A model generated the notes under the pieces. The model was not told the origin of the DNA. It saw nothing but the letters and a program-made list of their open reading frames with translations, and made no database searches. Positions 32,171-42,529 of a stretch of 64,000 nt of DNA are shown piece after piece. Location of the stretch: assembly GCA_034509925.1 (NCBI GenBank), contig CM067535.1, positions 3,357,501 through 3,421,500 on the forward strand. Reading direction: 5' to 3'. The translations under genes were made by a program, and so were the position numbers. Source of the stretch: Hirudinaria manillensis (taxonomy: Eukaryota; Annelida; Clitellata; Hirudinida; Hirudinidae). How positions within the stretch are numbered: position 1 is the first letter of the stretch; every line of letters begins with the position of its first letter.

Positions 32171-35100
32171 ATGAAAGAGTTAAAAGAAAGGAATGATATG
32201 ACAAATGAAAGAAAGCCTGAGAAAATGACTCCTGTCCTCCAAACAATCAATTTTGACAAAAGGACACCGACAACCGAAAATCCAGAAGACAAAGAGGCAG
32301 AGTTTCATGGAAGACAGCCAGACGTACCCAACATGATCATCAACAAAGACTCTTCAGCTGCCCCAGGTCAAAACAATAAAAGACACAAATGGACCAAGGA
32401 ACAGTACAAAGAAGTTATTTGGGCCAATTATTATGCAAAAGCTGCAGGCAGTGAAGGATTGACCGTAAGCACCTACAACGTGTGGCGCGACAGAAACCCG
32501 GAGATTTTTCCGGGCATGAACCCCAACAATTTAAGCAATCAAAGACGATATATTATCAAAGAAAGCAAACTGACGGAGCTTGAAATCAAAGAAATTGCAG
32601 CAGATGTCGCCTTAAAAACTGAAGGAAGCCATTATGATCGTGGTGCGGGGGATGGTGATGAAACTGCCGGCAATAGAATAGTGAAGCCTCACACTTTGGC
32701 CTTAGCCCATAAAAGATCAGAAAAGCAAGTTACAGATGAAGAAGATATAAAAAACATGGAAAGTAAAATTACTGCAAAAATTATTGAAGTAAAAAAATAT
32801 ATGCCCGAAGACAGGAGGAAATTAAACAAAATTAAAAATTTCAAACTCATGACCAAAGAAATAGAACTGGCAAACAAGGCATTGTATAACATCACTAGAA
32901 ATACTTGCTTGAATCTAACAGAAATTAACGAATTGATTTATGCTACTGCAGCTGTGATTGCGGGCGAGAGACCAAAAAGCGCAAAACGACAAACCACGAT
33001 TTGAGACGCCGAAATGGAAATCCAGAATAAACAAAGTCATCGATAAATGCAGAAAAGATCTGGCCACCATAAAACAATATCAGAAAGGCAAGACTAGCCA
33101 AAAAGTTCAAAGCAAGGTGACAGAATTGTGTGACAAGTTAGCAATGACCCTGGAAAAAATCGACGAGCTTGAGAACAACATCAAAATGAAACTGCAAGCC
33201 AAGGCACAAAGAGTAAGAAGATATAGTAACCACAGCGCACAATTTCAACAAAATAGACTGTTCTACAAAGATCAAAAAAGATTCTACAGGGAGGTCAACA
33301 AATGTCAAATTCGGGAGCATCAACCTCCTCATCCCTGCGAACTGGAAGAATTCTGGAAAGAAATATTGGAGAAGGAAATAACCCACAACCACCAGGCAAA
33401 TTGGATCCTAGAAGAAAATATGGCACAAGAACGCCTTCAGTCTGACACATGGAGAGACTTTGACATGTTCGAACTCACGAAAATACTCTCAACCACACAA
33501 AATTGGAAGTCGCCGGGTTTGGACGGAGTGCATGGGTTCTGGGTAAAATATTTGGTGACGTTGCATGGTCGGTTGTTGTGTGTTTACAACGAGATAATGA
33601 AGAACCCAGCAAGTACACCAGAATGGCTGACAGAAGGAACCACCTTTCTCTTACCAAAGATAGAAAATGCCACACACCCAAAAAATTACAGACCAATAAC
33701 CTGCTTGCCAATATTATATAAAATTTTGACTTCCCTAATAGCAGAAAGAATTTATGGACACCTCAAAAACAATAACATCTTTCCAGAAGAACAGAAAGGA
33801 TGCACGAAAGAAAGCAGAGGATGTAAAGACCAATTGTTAATAAGCCAGATGGTGGTACAACATGCAAAGACATTTAAGAAAGATTTGAGTATCACATGGA
33901 TAGACTATAAAAAAGCATTTGACAGTGTTCCCCACTCTTTGATCCACCAAATCCTAGAAATTTATAAAGTAAATAACATCATCAGAAATTTTATTCAACA
34001 GGTGATGGTTACATGGAAAACTAGTATGAATCTGGCAGTTGGGAAGGAAAACATAAAAACTGGAAAAATCAACATCAAAAGAGGAATATTCCAAGGGGAC
34101 TCACTGTCACCATTATTGTTCTGCACGATTTTAATACCATTGTCGAATTTGCTTAGGAAAAATGGGGGAGGATATTCAATTCATGGACATAACATCAGCC
34201 ATCTGCTATACATGGATGACTTGAAATTATTTGCGACCAGTCGCGAGCTCATGAAAAAGAGTTTACAAATTGTGGAGGACTTTAGCACGGACATAAAAAT
34301 GGAATTTGGCATCGAAAAATGCGCCACGATCGAAATTAAAAACGGAAACATCGCACAAGGAAGAAGCATTGAACTATCAACTCCTCTCCATATTAGATCC
34401 CTCGAAATTGATGAATATTATAAATACCTTGGAATGGACGAAAACAACGGATTAAATGACAAATTAATAAAATTGAACACAAAAAAAGAATATTTCAGGA
34501 GATTGAGAATAATTCTTAAGAGCCAACTCAACTCAAGAAACAAGATTACTGCCATCAACAGTTGGGCAATGCCAATACTAACATATGGTTTTGGAATAAT
34601 CCGCTGGTTAAAAACTGAAATTGAGAAGATGGATAGGAAAACAAGAAAGACCCTGACAACCTACGGAATGCACCATCCCAGAGCTGATGTAGAGAGACTT
34701 TACATTAAAAGGAAATACGGCGGTAGAGGACTCCTTGAAATCTGGACATCATACCAACAAGCAATATTAGGTTTCTCAGAATACATAGAAAAAGATAATA
34801 GCAAACTCATCCAACTAGTTAAGCTGAATGACGATCTCAAAAAGAAACACTCGATGACAAGTCAAGCAAATAAAATTCGAAATAAATATAGGATGGAGAT
34901 TTGCACTGACACAAAAATCACTGATGAACTTAAGAAAAGAATAGAGAAAGAAAAGCTGGAAAACATCAAGAATAAACCCCTGCATGGACAATTTTTTAGA
35001 AATATAGAAAAACCAGGTATTAGCAGAGAAATGACTGTTTCGTGGCTCAACAAAAGTGGGATGAAAGGAGAAACAGAAAGTCACATCATTGCTGCCCAGG

Positions 35101-35726
35101 ATCAAGTTCTGAAGACAAGGTATTACCAAAAAAACATCCTGAAACAAAACGTTAGTAGCAAATGCAGGCTCTGCCACAAATCAATAGAAAGTATTAGTCA
35201 TGTTATTTCAGGATGTCAGGTGCTAGCCCCAACAGAATATACCGAAAGGCATGACAAAGTGGCATCTTATGTCCACTGGAAAATTTGCAGGAATTTGGAC
35301 ATCGAAGTAAATGAAAAGTATTACCTACACGTACCGGAGCCAGTAATTAGCAAAGAGGAAAATACATTAATGTGGAATCCAGGAGTGCTGACAGACAGAA
35401 ACATTCCAGCTAATAGACCGGACATTATATTGTTAAACAGAAAAGATAAACAGTGCCTGCTAATTGAGATATCCATTCCAGATGACGAAAATGTCCTAAA
35501 GAAAATAAACGAAAAAATCCTCAAATACAGGGATTTACAGATTGAGATCGCCGGAATGTGGAAGGTAAAAGTCAAAACAGTACCAGTCGTAATGGGAGCC
35601 TTAGGGACAACTTCCGAAAGTCTCCAAAAAGAACTTGACGAACTGCCTGGAAAAGCAAGCCAATATGAAATCCAAAGAATTGCCTTGCACGGAACAGCTC
35701 ATACACTTAGAAGAATTTTAGGATGA
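32171..35726 (+). pseudogene. ORF2 of family-A RLE element: Myb-like, RT, zinc knuckle, RLE
   Basis: N-terminal region (from about 32370): HKWTKEQYKEVIWANYYAK, WRDRNPEIFPGMNPNNLSNQ, a Myb/SANT-like DNA-binding fold common to this lineage. A one-base frame shift near 32990 separates it from the 922-codon remainder. RT: NYRPITCLPILYKIL, EEQKGCTKESRGCKDQL, WIDYKKAFDSVPHSL, GIFQGDSLSPLLFC and catalytic LLYMDDLKLF. C-terminal zinc knuckle CRLCHKSIESISHVISGC with a following His. Endonuclease: RPDIILLNRKDKQCLLIEIS, the PD...E layout used to nick target DNA for reverse transcription. Ends GTAHTLRRILG. The enzymatic half is open and could be functional. Confidence 0.88.
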
Positions 35727-35905
35727 TAATTATTTTGTTTTAAATATGACAATTATTTCGTTTGACCAGAATGATTTAGTTATGTTTTTTTTTTGTTGCG
35801 ATTGATATGATGTTTGAGATGTGGCTTCCTTTGGGCTCTAGTTGAGATCTGGCGCCACAGAGTTTTCGGCTATTGCTTGCAAATAGCTTGTGAATAAACG
35901 AATAA
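35727..35905 (+). promoter_or_regulatory. 3' UTR of family-A RLE element
   Basis: Contains GAGATCTGGCGCCAC ... TTTTCGGC ... TTGTGAATAAACG followed by AATAATAATA. The core words recur in the same order in family B (GGGATCTGGGGTCAC ... TTTTCCGGC ... TTGTGAATAAACA), suggesting a conserved structure used for priming in TAA-rich targets. Confidence 0.55.
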
Positions 35906-35911
35906 TAATAG

Positions 35912-38361
35912 CAATTAAACTTTAAATTGCTTGTTGTAAATCAAAAATAAATCGATGCAGACGACGTTAAAATTATTTCGAACTCGGCTCTTGACTACGC
36001 TTAAAAATTATTAATCGTGTTGATAATTTCTGATAATTAATAAAATAAATGATTTTAACGTGTTTTATAGCCGTGGTTATCAAGTGAACGAATATTAATT
36101 GTTTAATCATAAAAACTCCGATGCTCTTTTCACATAACGGTTAGGTTTCGGTCTATTGCGAAAATATAGTGAGTGGGATCAGTTGTAAAGCATGGACCTG
36201 AATGTTAATATAATAACAGATTAAAATGAAATTATCTATAATTTTCTCAAAATTGAATGGGTTAATATTAGCTGTATATTTATAGTAAATAATATTTATA
36301 ATTTTTAAATTAAGAAAATTCTTTAACTGAAATGCTACCAAATACGACAAGAAATGAGCTTATGCCTATTAATTGAGAGACCTTCATATTATGAAATGAT
36401 TAATGAGGACAAAAATTATACAAATTTAAAGCATTACATCCAGTAGCTAGTAAAAGAGGTGAATTCTGATATTCTTACGGTAGATTCTGATCGAAGTTAA
36501 TAAATCTCCACTTTTAGCGGACTTCATAATTAAGATGGACTTATTCGGATAACCTTTCTGAATCAGAAATACATAAGGATCTCTAAGTCTTATCGTTGAG
36601 AAATCCAAGCCTTGTGATTTTAGATAATCTCTATGCAAAGTACGGGTGGCCTCATCACTAGTTGTAGCTGCAACTATTGTTCCATTTCGTAAATTCTGGC
36701 AAAGCAATCGGTATAAAGTCAGTCTTTCATAGATTCATTATATCACTGACATAGGCAATTGAAGGTGAATGAAAACTAAAACGATTATTCTCTTATGTGA
36801 TGTGGTGTCGTTAGACAGTTTACGTAGCTGAATGTTCCAAAGATTCAGGCATTCATTTCTGGTTATCCTCCTGACGGATACCATTTAAGATGATGTCTTT
36901 TATTGCTAAGTTTATTTACCTGTATATATGTGTTGAGTTGATATCCGAGCTGGTATGCGTCGATACGATGAGGTTTTGACATATTAGTTAATTCCGGGTT
37001 CACCTGTGATACATGAACTCCTCTTCCAGTACACATGTACTTTACTTTTTTCTCGATTGATAAGAAACTTGGGTTTTTCGAACCAAAACTAGTTCCACGA
37101 AAATCAATTGTCAGATCTTGCGTCATAAAAATTATATTCAAATGTCATCGTTGATTGCAAAAGATACGAAGGGAACTTTAAACTCAAACCTGGTTTTCTG
37201 GCATATAAACGATATTCCACATGGCTATCGAACCTTTTGAAAGTTTTACACATACCGCTAGCATCCACTCCAAAGAAGAAGCAATATTGATCTCTATTAC
37301 AGATGGAAGAGCATTTGGCAACAATTGGAACAACTCCGACGGTTTCATTTAGTGAATCAAAATCACGACCAATAGGTGATTCCCCCTCGTCAGACGATTC
37401 AACTAAGGTCATTGGCACTCCGACGATGACAATCAGACACGATAAGAACATTGTCAAAGGAATTTTAAACGCTAAAATAACTCGACACTATTGATTCAAA
37501 ATTGGCCAGAATCTTTTGCAAAGTATTTATTAGCTTAGTAATCTTGATGGCTGAATAATCTTAATCTTAAGCTTAGAAATCTTAGTAAGCTTAATGGCTT
37601 CAATAACTTGAGCATTTATCACAATTTGTCTTTATGTGCTTATATCAATAACAGATTTCAACTTCCCTGGAATATAATTTTAAACGAGCATTTTAAATGC
37701 CAACATATTCCTTGTTAGCGATAGTTTATCAAAACATACTTTCTAAATAATGAGGGTCACTTTACAATTTTGTTTAATCGATTCATATATGAATGTATTT
37801 TCGATAATAGGATAATTTCAGAACGTCGAGGTTCGGACGATTATTTATGCGATCTTTTGAGGGCCACATGCAATGACCACTTAAGTGCATTAGCACCGAA
37901 TTAACCCGCAATTTAAATTCTTCTCCGATTTCACTACAAGTTTTACATTCTGGTCCCATTGAAGATAGCGAGTCGTACTTTAATCTATGAGAGTAATTAT
38001 TTTATTATGTAAGACGTGATTATTATTGTTATTCAGAATGTGAAATGATATAGGTTAATATGGAAGCGATATATGTAGTACTGTTTAGTAACAATATGAA
38101 ATATGTATTACATTCTTATTTATCTACATTCCATTTCATTCAATTAGTAAATTAAATATTCTATATTTATTTAATAAATACTTTTTTATTCATTAAATTT
38201 AATTGCTAGGGTACCCTAATAATAGGAATACGATTTTCGCGAACTTTAGTTTATGAAACCATTTTGTTTTAAACTAAAAACCCTTTGTAATGCTGAAACC
38301 CAATCCAGCAGGCTCATTTGCTTATATTTGCCCTTTGGACATCAATCTAAGGCGATTAATA
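35912..38361. repeat. Segmental duplication unit 2
   Basis: Same content as unit 1 (26268-28711), with scattered substitutions and a rearranged patch near 37545-37600. It is bounded on the left by the family-A element tail and on the right by (TAA)8. Confidence 0.85.
36130..37451 (-). CDS. Secreted PAN/apple + ILEI-domain protein, paralogue 2 (4 exons)
   Basis: Exons 37451-37190, 37116-36920, 36695-36479, 36197-36130; lengths 262, 197, 217 and 68, identical to paralogue 1, giving 247 aa. Differences lie mostly in exons 1 and 2 (for example VPMTLVESSDEGESP, RGTSFGSKNPSFLSIEKK), while the PAN Cys set and the exon 3 ILEI core NGTIVAATTSDEATRTLHRD are unchanged. All splice sites are retained. 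It lies between an RLE element upstream of its 3' end and a TAA tract beyond its 5' flank. Probably functional; copy number may be polymorphic. Confidence 0.85.
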
Positions 38362-38385
38362 TAATAATAATAATAATAATAATAA
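38362..38385. repeat. (TAA)8 microsatellite at the unit 2 / SLC13 junction
   Basis: Short TAA tract. The next about 20 nt (AAGCCAATATGAAATCAAAG) match the end of family-A RLE ORF2 (35659-35680, one base different), and SLC13 coding follows directly. Confidence 0.85.
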
Positions 38386-38401
38386 GCCAATATGAAATCA
38401 A

Positions 38402-39132
38402 AGAAGTCCTCCCATTTTGGACTGGCCAATAGCTAACAAGCAGATGCCATGGAGTGTAATCTTGTTACTCGGAGGTGGTTTTGCATTGGCCGATGCTTGC
38501 AAGGTGGGAAACCAGTGATTGTCAATTTCGAACTCGTGTTATGATTCATGAGGTTTTTCAACTTTACAACAGGGATCGAAACTGTCTGATTCCATCGGAG
38601 AGGCTCTGATTGCTCTCAAGGATCTTCCTCCATCTGCAATCGTTTTGATCATGTCTTTGGTCGCCACGCTGATCACCCAGTTCACCAGCAACATGGCAAC
38701 CACCACGATCATGATACCGATCCTGGCACAGGTGGCCATCAAGGCGTGCGTCAATCCTATCTACTTGATGTTGCCTGTGACCCTGGCGTCTTCGTTTGCT
38801 TTCATCCTACCCGTCGGAACTTCTCCGAATGCCATTGCGCACTCCTACGGTGACATCACTATAGGACAGATGGTGAGTTTTTCTGATTTGCACGAGTTTC
38901 TACTTTCGAGTAGAATGGATATCAATTGATCGTGTCATTCAATCTGCAGATGAAGGCAGGAGTAGTGATGTGCGTCATCACCAATGCCATACTCATGCTG
39001 TCCATTAACACCTGGGGTTATGCCTTCTTTGACCTTGGCACCTGGCCGAGTTGGGCTCCGAGTGCCGAGAACTGCACCTCCGTGGCATCGGTTCTGACCA
39101 CTACGACTCCAATGGTTCCATTAACTGGTTAA
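38402..39132 (+). pseudogene. SLC13 (Na+/dicarboxylate-citrate cotransporter) C-terminal gene fragment
   Basis: Three exons, 38402-38503, 38573-38872 and 38950-39132, all phase 0 with good GT-AG sites. Residues: SPPILDWPIANKQMPWSV, ILLLGGGFALADACK, then TQFTSNMATTTIMIPILA and ILPVGTSPNAIAHSYG, the two SN-containing sodium/substrate motifs of the SLC13/DASS fold, then NTWGYAFFDLGTWPSWAP and the stop. These plasma-membrane transporters move citrate, succinate or sulfate with Na+. Roughly the first two-thirds of the protein is missing: the exon is cut on its left by RLE-derived sequence and a TAA tract. Coding and splice sites are otherwise intact, so the break is recent. AATAAA at about 39262 could serve as its poly(A) signal. 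Whether the true 5' part exists elsewhere cannot be told here. Confidence 0.85.
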
Positions 39133-40139
39133 GTGAACGTCAGATGGTGTTCCTGATGTTTTAAGGGGGAATCAATCTTTGTTTTTGTTGTGGATGCAAT
39201 TTATATTTATGACGTAACTTTTTTATGGATATAAGTTATTATCTGTCTGTAATTTGTCTTAAATAAACCCTTGCCAGTGCACTTATATCGGATATCCACA
39301 TCTTCATTGACATCCTCGATGCATGTACTTTAATCTCCCTGCCTTTTCAATAAATACTTTTGACACAATGTCCTTACACGGGTGCCTATGACAGATGGCA
39401 AGCATTCAGAGAATGATGGTGGTGATGGTGATGACCCTCATTAGTGGAGGAATTCAGACACATGGTAGTTACAGTCGTAGTCGGAATGTTTTTTCAGTTC
39501 GGTTCTGATACACGATGTCGTTCTCTTCTTGCTCTGTTGCATTTAGTTGCTTTAAATATGTCCCAGAGTGTTGGAATTGAAGATGATTGGGCTTTGTGTT
39601 TGATTAACTTTGAGACCAAAAGATTTGAAAGATTGATTCCCTACGTTTGTCAACATTTTGTTAACTTCACATCGTTTGATTCTTTTGTTTTAATAAGCTA
39701 GGAATATAATTTGAGCTTTACAGATTGTAATCATTGTCGAGTGATGTTTAGTTAAGATGCATGGCCTGAGCTTCAGCAACAAATTTCACCGTCGTAGGAT
39801 TATGCTAATCGGCTGCATTGATTCATCTGATCGGCACACGAGCGACTGATTAGGCCATTAGATTTTTCACCTTATTTTTGCCTCCTGAATAGCTAAGGAC
39901 ATCTTCAATACGTGGAAGAAGGACTCGTGTTTATTTTCATCATTTATTGCTTATTATGACATCATCATCGTCTCGTCTCCTTCCTGTGCCGAATAAAGTT
40001 CAGTGTTTCGAATTTTGTTTTGAAGATTAAAAGGTTTTCAAAATTATATTGATTTCAACAATCTTTTCAATGGTCTTAATTTAGGATGTGGGCTCTTAAA
40101 ATAGCTATTTCAATATCTCAAAATCACTTATAATCTATT
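39133..40139. other. SLC13 3' UTR and flank
   Basis: Non-coding. Contains AATAAA near 39262 and AATAAATA near 39350. No repeats or RNA genes recognised. It ends where the truncated family-B RLE element begins. Confidence 0.5.
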
Positions 40140-40712
40140 ATGGTTGTTGTATGGACGGGCTCTAAATGGACTGATTTATTTAAAACCAATGATCAAGAAA
40201 TGAACAGAAATGTGAAATCAGTTCAAGACTCAGTATTTAAAACAAAGACTGCAACTGAAATAAAAGAAGACAGGGAGCAAAGAAAAAACAATCTTGTTTT
40301 CTACAACTTGAAAGAGAGTATGTCTGACCAAAAAAGTAATGACAAGGAATTTCTTACAGAATTGTTAAAAGCATTTGATATTGAATTTGATCATCAAAAA
40401 GATGTTTTGCAAATGAACAGAATTGGAAAGAAAATTGAAGGTAAAGATAGACCCATGATTGTAAAGTTTTACAACTTCAGCCTTAAAAACATGATACTTG
40501 AAAGCTGTTATAAACTGAAAGGTCTAATGAAGTTCAAGAAATTAATTGTCAGTCATGATTTGTCAATTGAAGATAGACAAAGTTGTAAAAAGTTGATTGA
40601 AAAAGCTAAAGAAGAAAAAGCCAAGACTGGAGAAGTTGACAGATTTATATACAAAATAAGAGGAACACCAGGTTCATTCCATGTGGTCCTGATCAAGAAA
40701 CAGAATTTATAG
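40140..40712 (+). pseudogene. ORF1p-like protein, family-B RLE element (5' truncated)
   Basis: KWTDLFKTNDQEMN aligns with the RWSDLFKENAEIKDD segment of family-A ORF1, so the element starts near 40150 and the preceding codons are flank. Core EQRKKNNLVFYNLKES, then HDLSIEDRQSC, and the end IRGTPGSFHVVLIKKQNL before a stop. The frame is unbroken. The stop is followed directly by the CR1-like insert. Confidence 0.75.
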
Positions 40713-42529
40713 ACTTGCAAGACTTCAAATCAAATCCAAAATTATTCTGGAATCATGTACAAAAGAAAACAAGAAGTAAAGATGCAATCAGTACAATATC
40801 AGTGGACGGTACTGATTTGATTGGAGGCAAGGAGAAGGCACAGGCTTTTGCGGACTTTTTTTGCATCAGTGTATATTACGGATTCAGGTTCTGAAGTGAC
40901 ACCTGTTTTCAATCCCACAGTTCCGGGAGTCGAGATGGAGGAGGTTCGGATCGACATAAATGTACTGTGTAGGATGTTGAAAGATCTAAACAGCAGTAAA
41001 TCAGCGGGACCAGATGGAATTCATGCAAGAATTTTAAAAGAGACACGGGAATCGATAAAGTGTTACTTGAAACACATCTTCGATTGTTCCATTCAGTCAG
41101 GGGTGGTGGTGGAAGACTGGAGATCTAGCTATGTGGTTCCTCTGTTCAAAAAAGGAATAAAAAGTGTAGTATCAAACTATAGACCTGTGTGGTTGACATC
41201 GGTTTGTAGCAAAATATTAGAATCAATCATTAAAGACCATCTGATAGCTCACTTTTCAAGAAACGATCTTTTCGCTCAAAATCAGTTTGGATTTTTACCA
41301 TCTCGTTCTACGACTCTCCAAATGCTCAGATTTATGGATACACTTACCAGTGCGGTGGAGGACGGAGATGAAGTTGATGTAATTTACACGGACTTGGAAA
41401 AAGCCTTCGATAAGATCTCGCATGAAAAGCTACTCTTCAAGCTAGAGAGACATGGGATGCACCACATGGTTGTTGTGTGGATTGGTAACTATTTGTCGGG
41501 CCGGAGTTTCCAGGTGAGGGTCGGTGGGGAGCTGTCAGACCCGTTGCCTGTGACTAGCAGAGTCCCTCAAGGCAGCGTACTTGGTCCATTGCTGTTTCTC
41601 ATATATATTAACGACATATACACTGTTTGTGAAAACTTATTCTTGTTTGCGGACGACACAAAAATATATAGAGTTATTAGCGAAGAGGAGGACTGCAGCA
41701 AGTTACAGGTGGACGTGGATAACGTAATTGATTGGTTCAACAGATGGCAAATGAAAGTTAATATGAACAAATGTTGTGCACTGCATGTAGGGGGAGACAC
41801 CACTTGAGTAGCTACCAGCTAACAGACCCAGATGGAACAAAATATGAAATTCCAGTTTACAACTCGTTCACGGACCCTGGAATTATTGTAGATTCAGATT
41901 TAAAATTCAAAGAACACATTCTCTCAGGGGTTAAGAAAGCAAATATGATGTTGGGTATCATAGCAAGAAATTTTAGATATCTGTCGGATTTTGCTTTCGT
42001 GAGGTCTCAGTTGGAGTATCTAGTACAGGTGTGGAGCCCTTATAGACAGGGAATGATTGATGCGATTGAAGGAGTACAAAAAAGAGCTACAAGAATAAGA
42101 CAATCCTGTAGGGACCTTCCTTACCAATCGAGACTAGAGAAACTGAAATTGCCAAGTTTGTGTTATAGAAGAAAAAGAGCTGATTTGATTTTGTTGTTTA
42201 AGTTGTGGACAAGTGGAATGAAAGATTTAGTTTGTCCTTCCCTTTCTGTCTGCACATATTCCAAGACCAGAGGACATGAAAGAAAACTGATGACAAGACT
42301 GGCCCACAAAGATTGCAGAAAGTTTTATTTTTGCAACAGAGTGGTCCAGGAATGGAATAGTTTGCCACAGGAGGTTGTGATGTCAAGGGATGTGGAGGAA
42401 TTTAAGAGAAACTTGGACGGTTTTTTTGTTAATAGAATTTACAATTTAGATTGAGGGGTTGGTGCACTGGTTTTTGTTTTTGTTTTCGGTTTCGGCGAGG
42501 GGTGTTGGCCCGTGCTGATTTTTTTTCAA
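40713..42529 (+). mobile_element. CR1-like LINE (family D), longer copy, inserted between RLE ORF1 and ORF2
   Basis: RT from the segment after the endonuclease (NPKLFWNHVQKKTRSKD) through SAGPDGIHARILKET, NYRPVWLTSVCSKILESI, YTDLEKAFDKISHEKL, VPQGSVLGPLLFLIYINDI and FADDTKIY to LD and the stop at 42452-42454. Compared with the copy at 29-30 kb it has a one-base loss near 41794 (frame change at HVGG) and a 21-nt deletion near 42000. The endonuclease is missing. The 3' end is GCCCGTGCTGATTTTTTTT without the (AAAT)n tail. Dead, but only about 2% different from the other copy by eye. Confidence 0.85.

Larger units (their letters stand above)
31044..35905 (+). mobile_element. Near full-length family-A RLE non-LTR retrotransposon with two ORFs
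   Basis: Lies between the TAA tail of the preceding element (31027-31043) and its own TGTGAATAAACGAATAATAATA tail. ORF1 (31124-32149) is a coiled-coil protein with a LINE-ORF1-type core; ORF2 (32171-35726) carries a Myb-like domain, RT, zinc knuckle and restriction-like endonuclease. Only one internal stop and two single-base frame shifts separate it from open frames. The order of ORF2 domains and the TAA-rich target resemble R4/Dong elements, which are known to insert in TAA repeats; a separate ORF1 is not typical of them. Confidence 0.85.
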
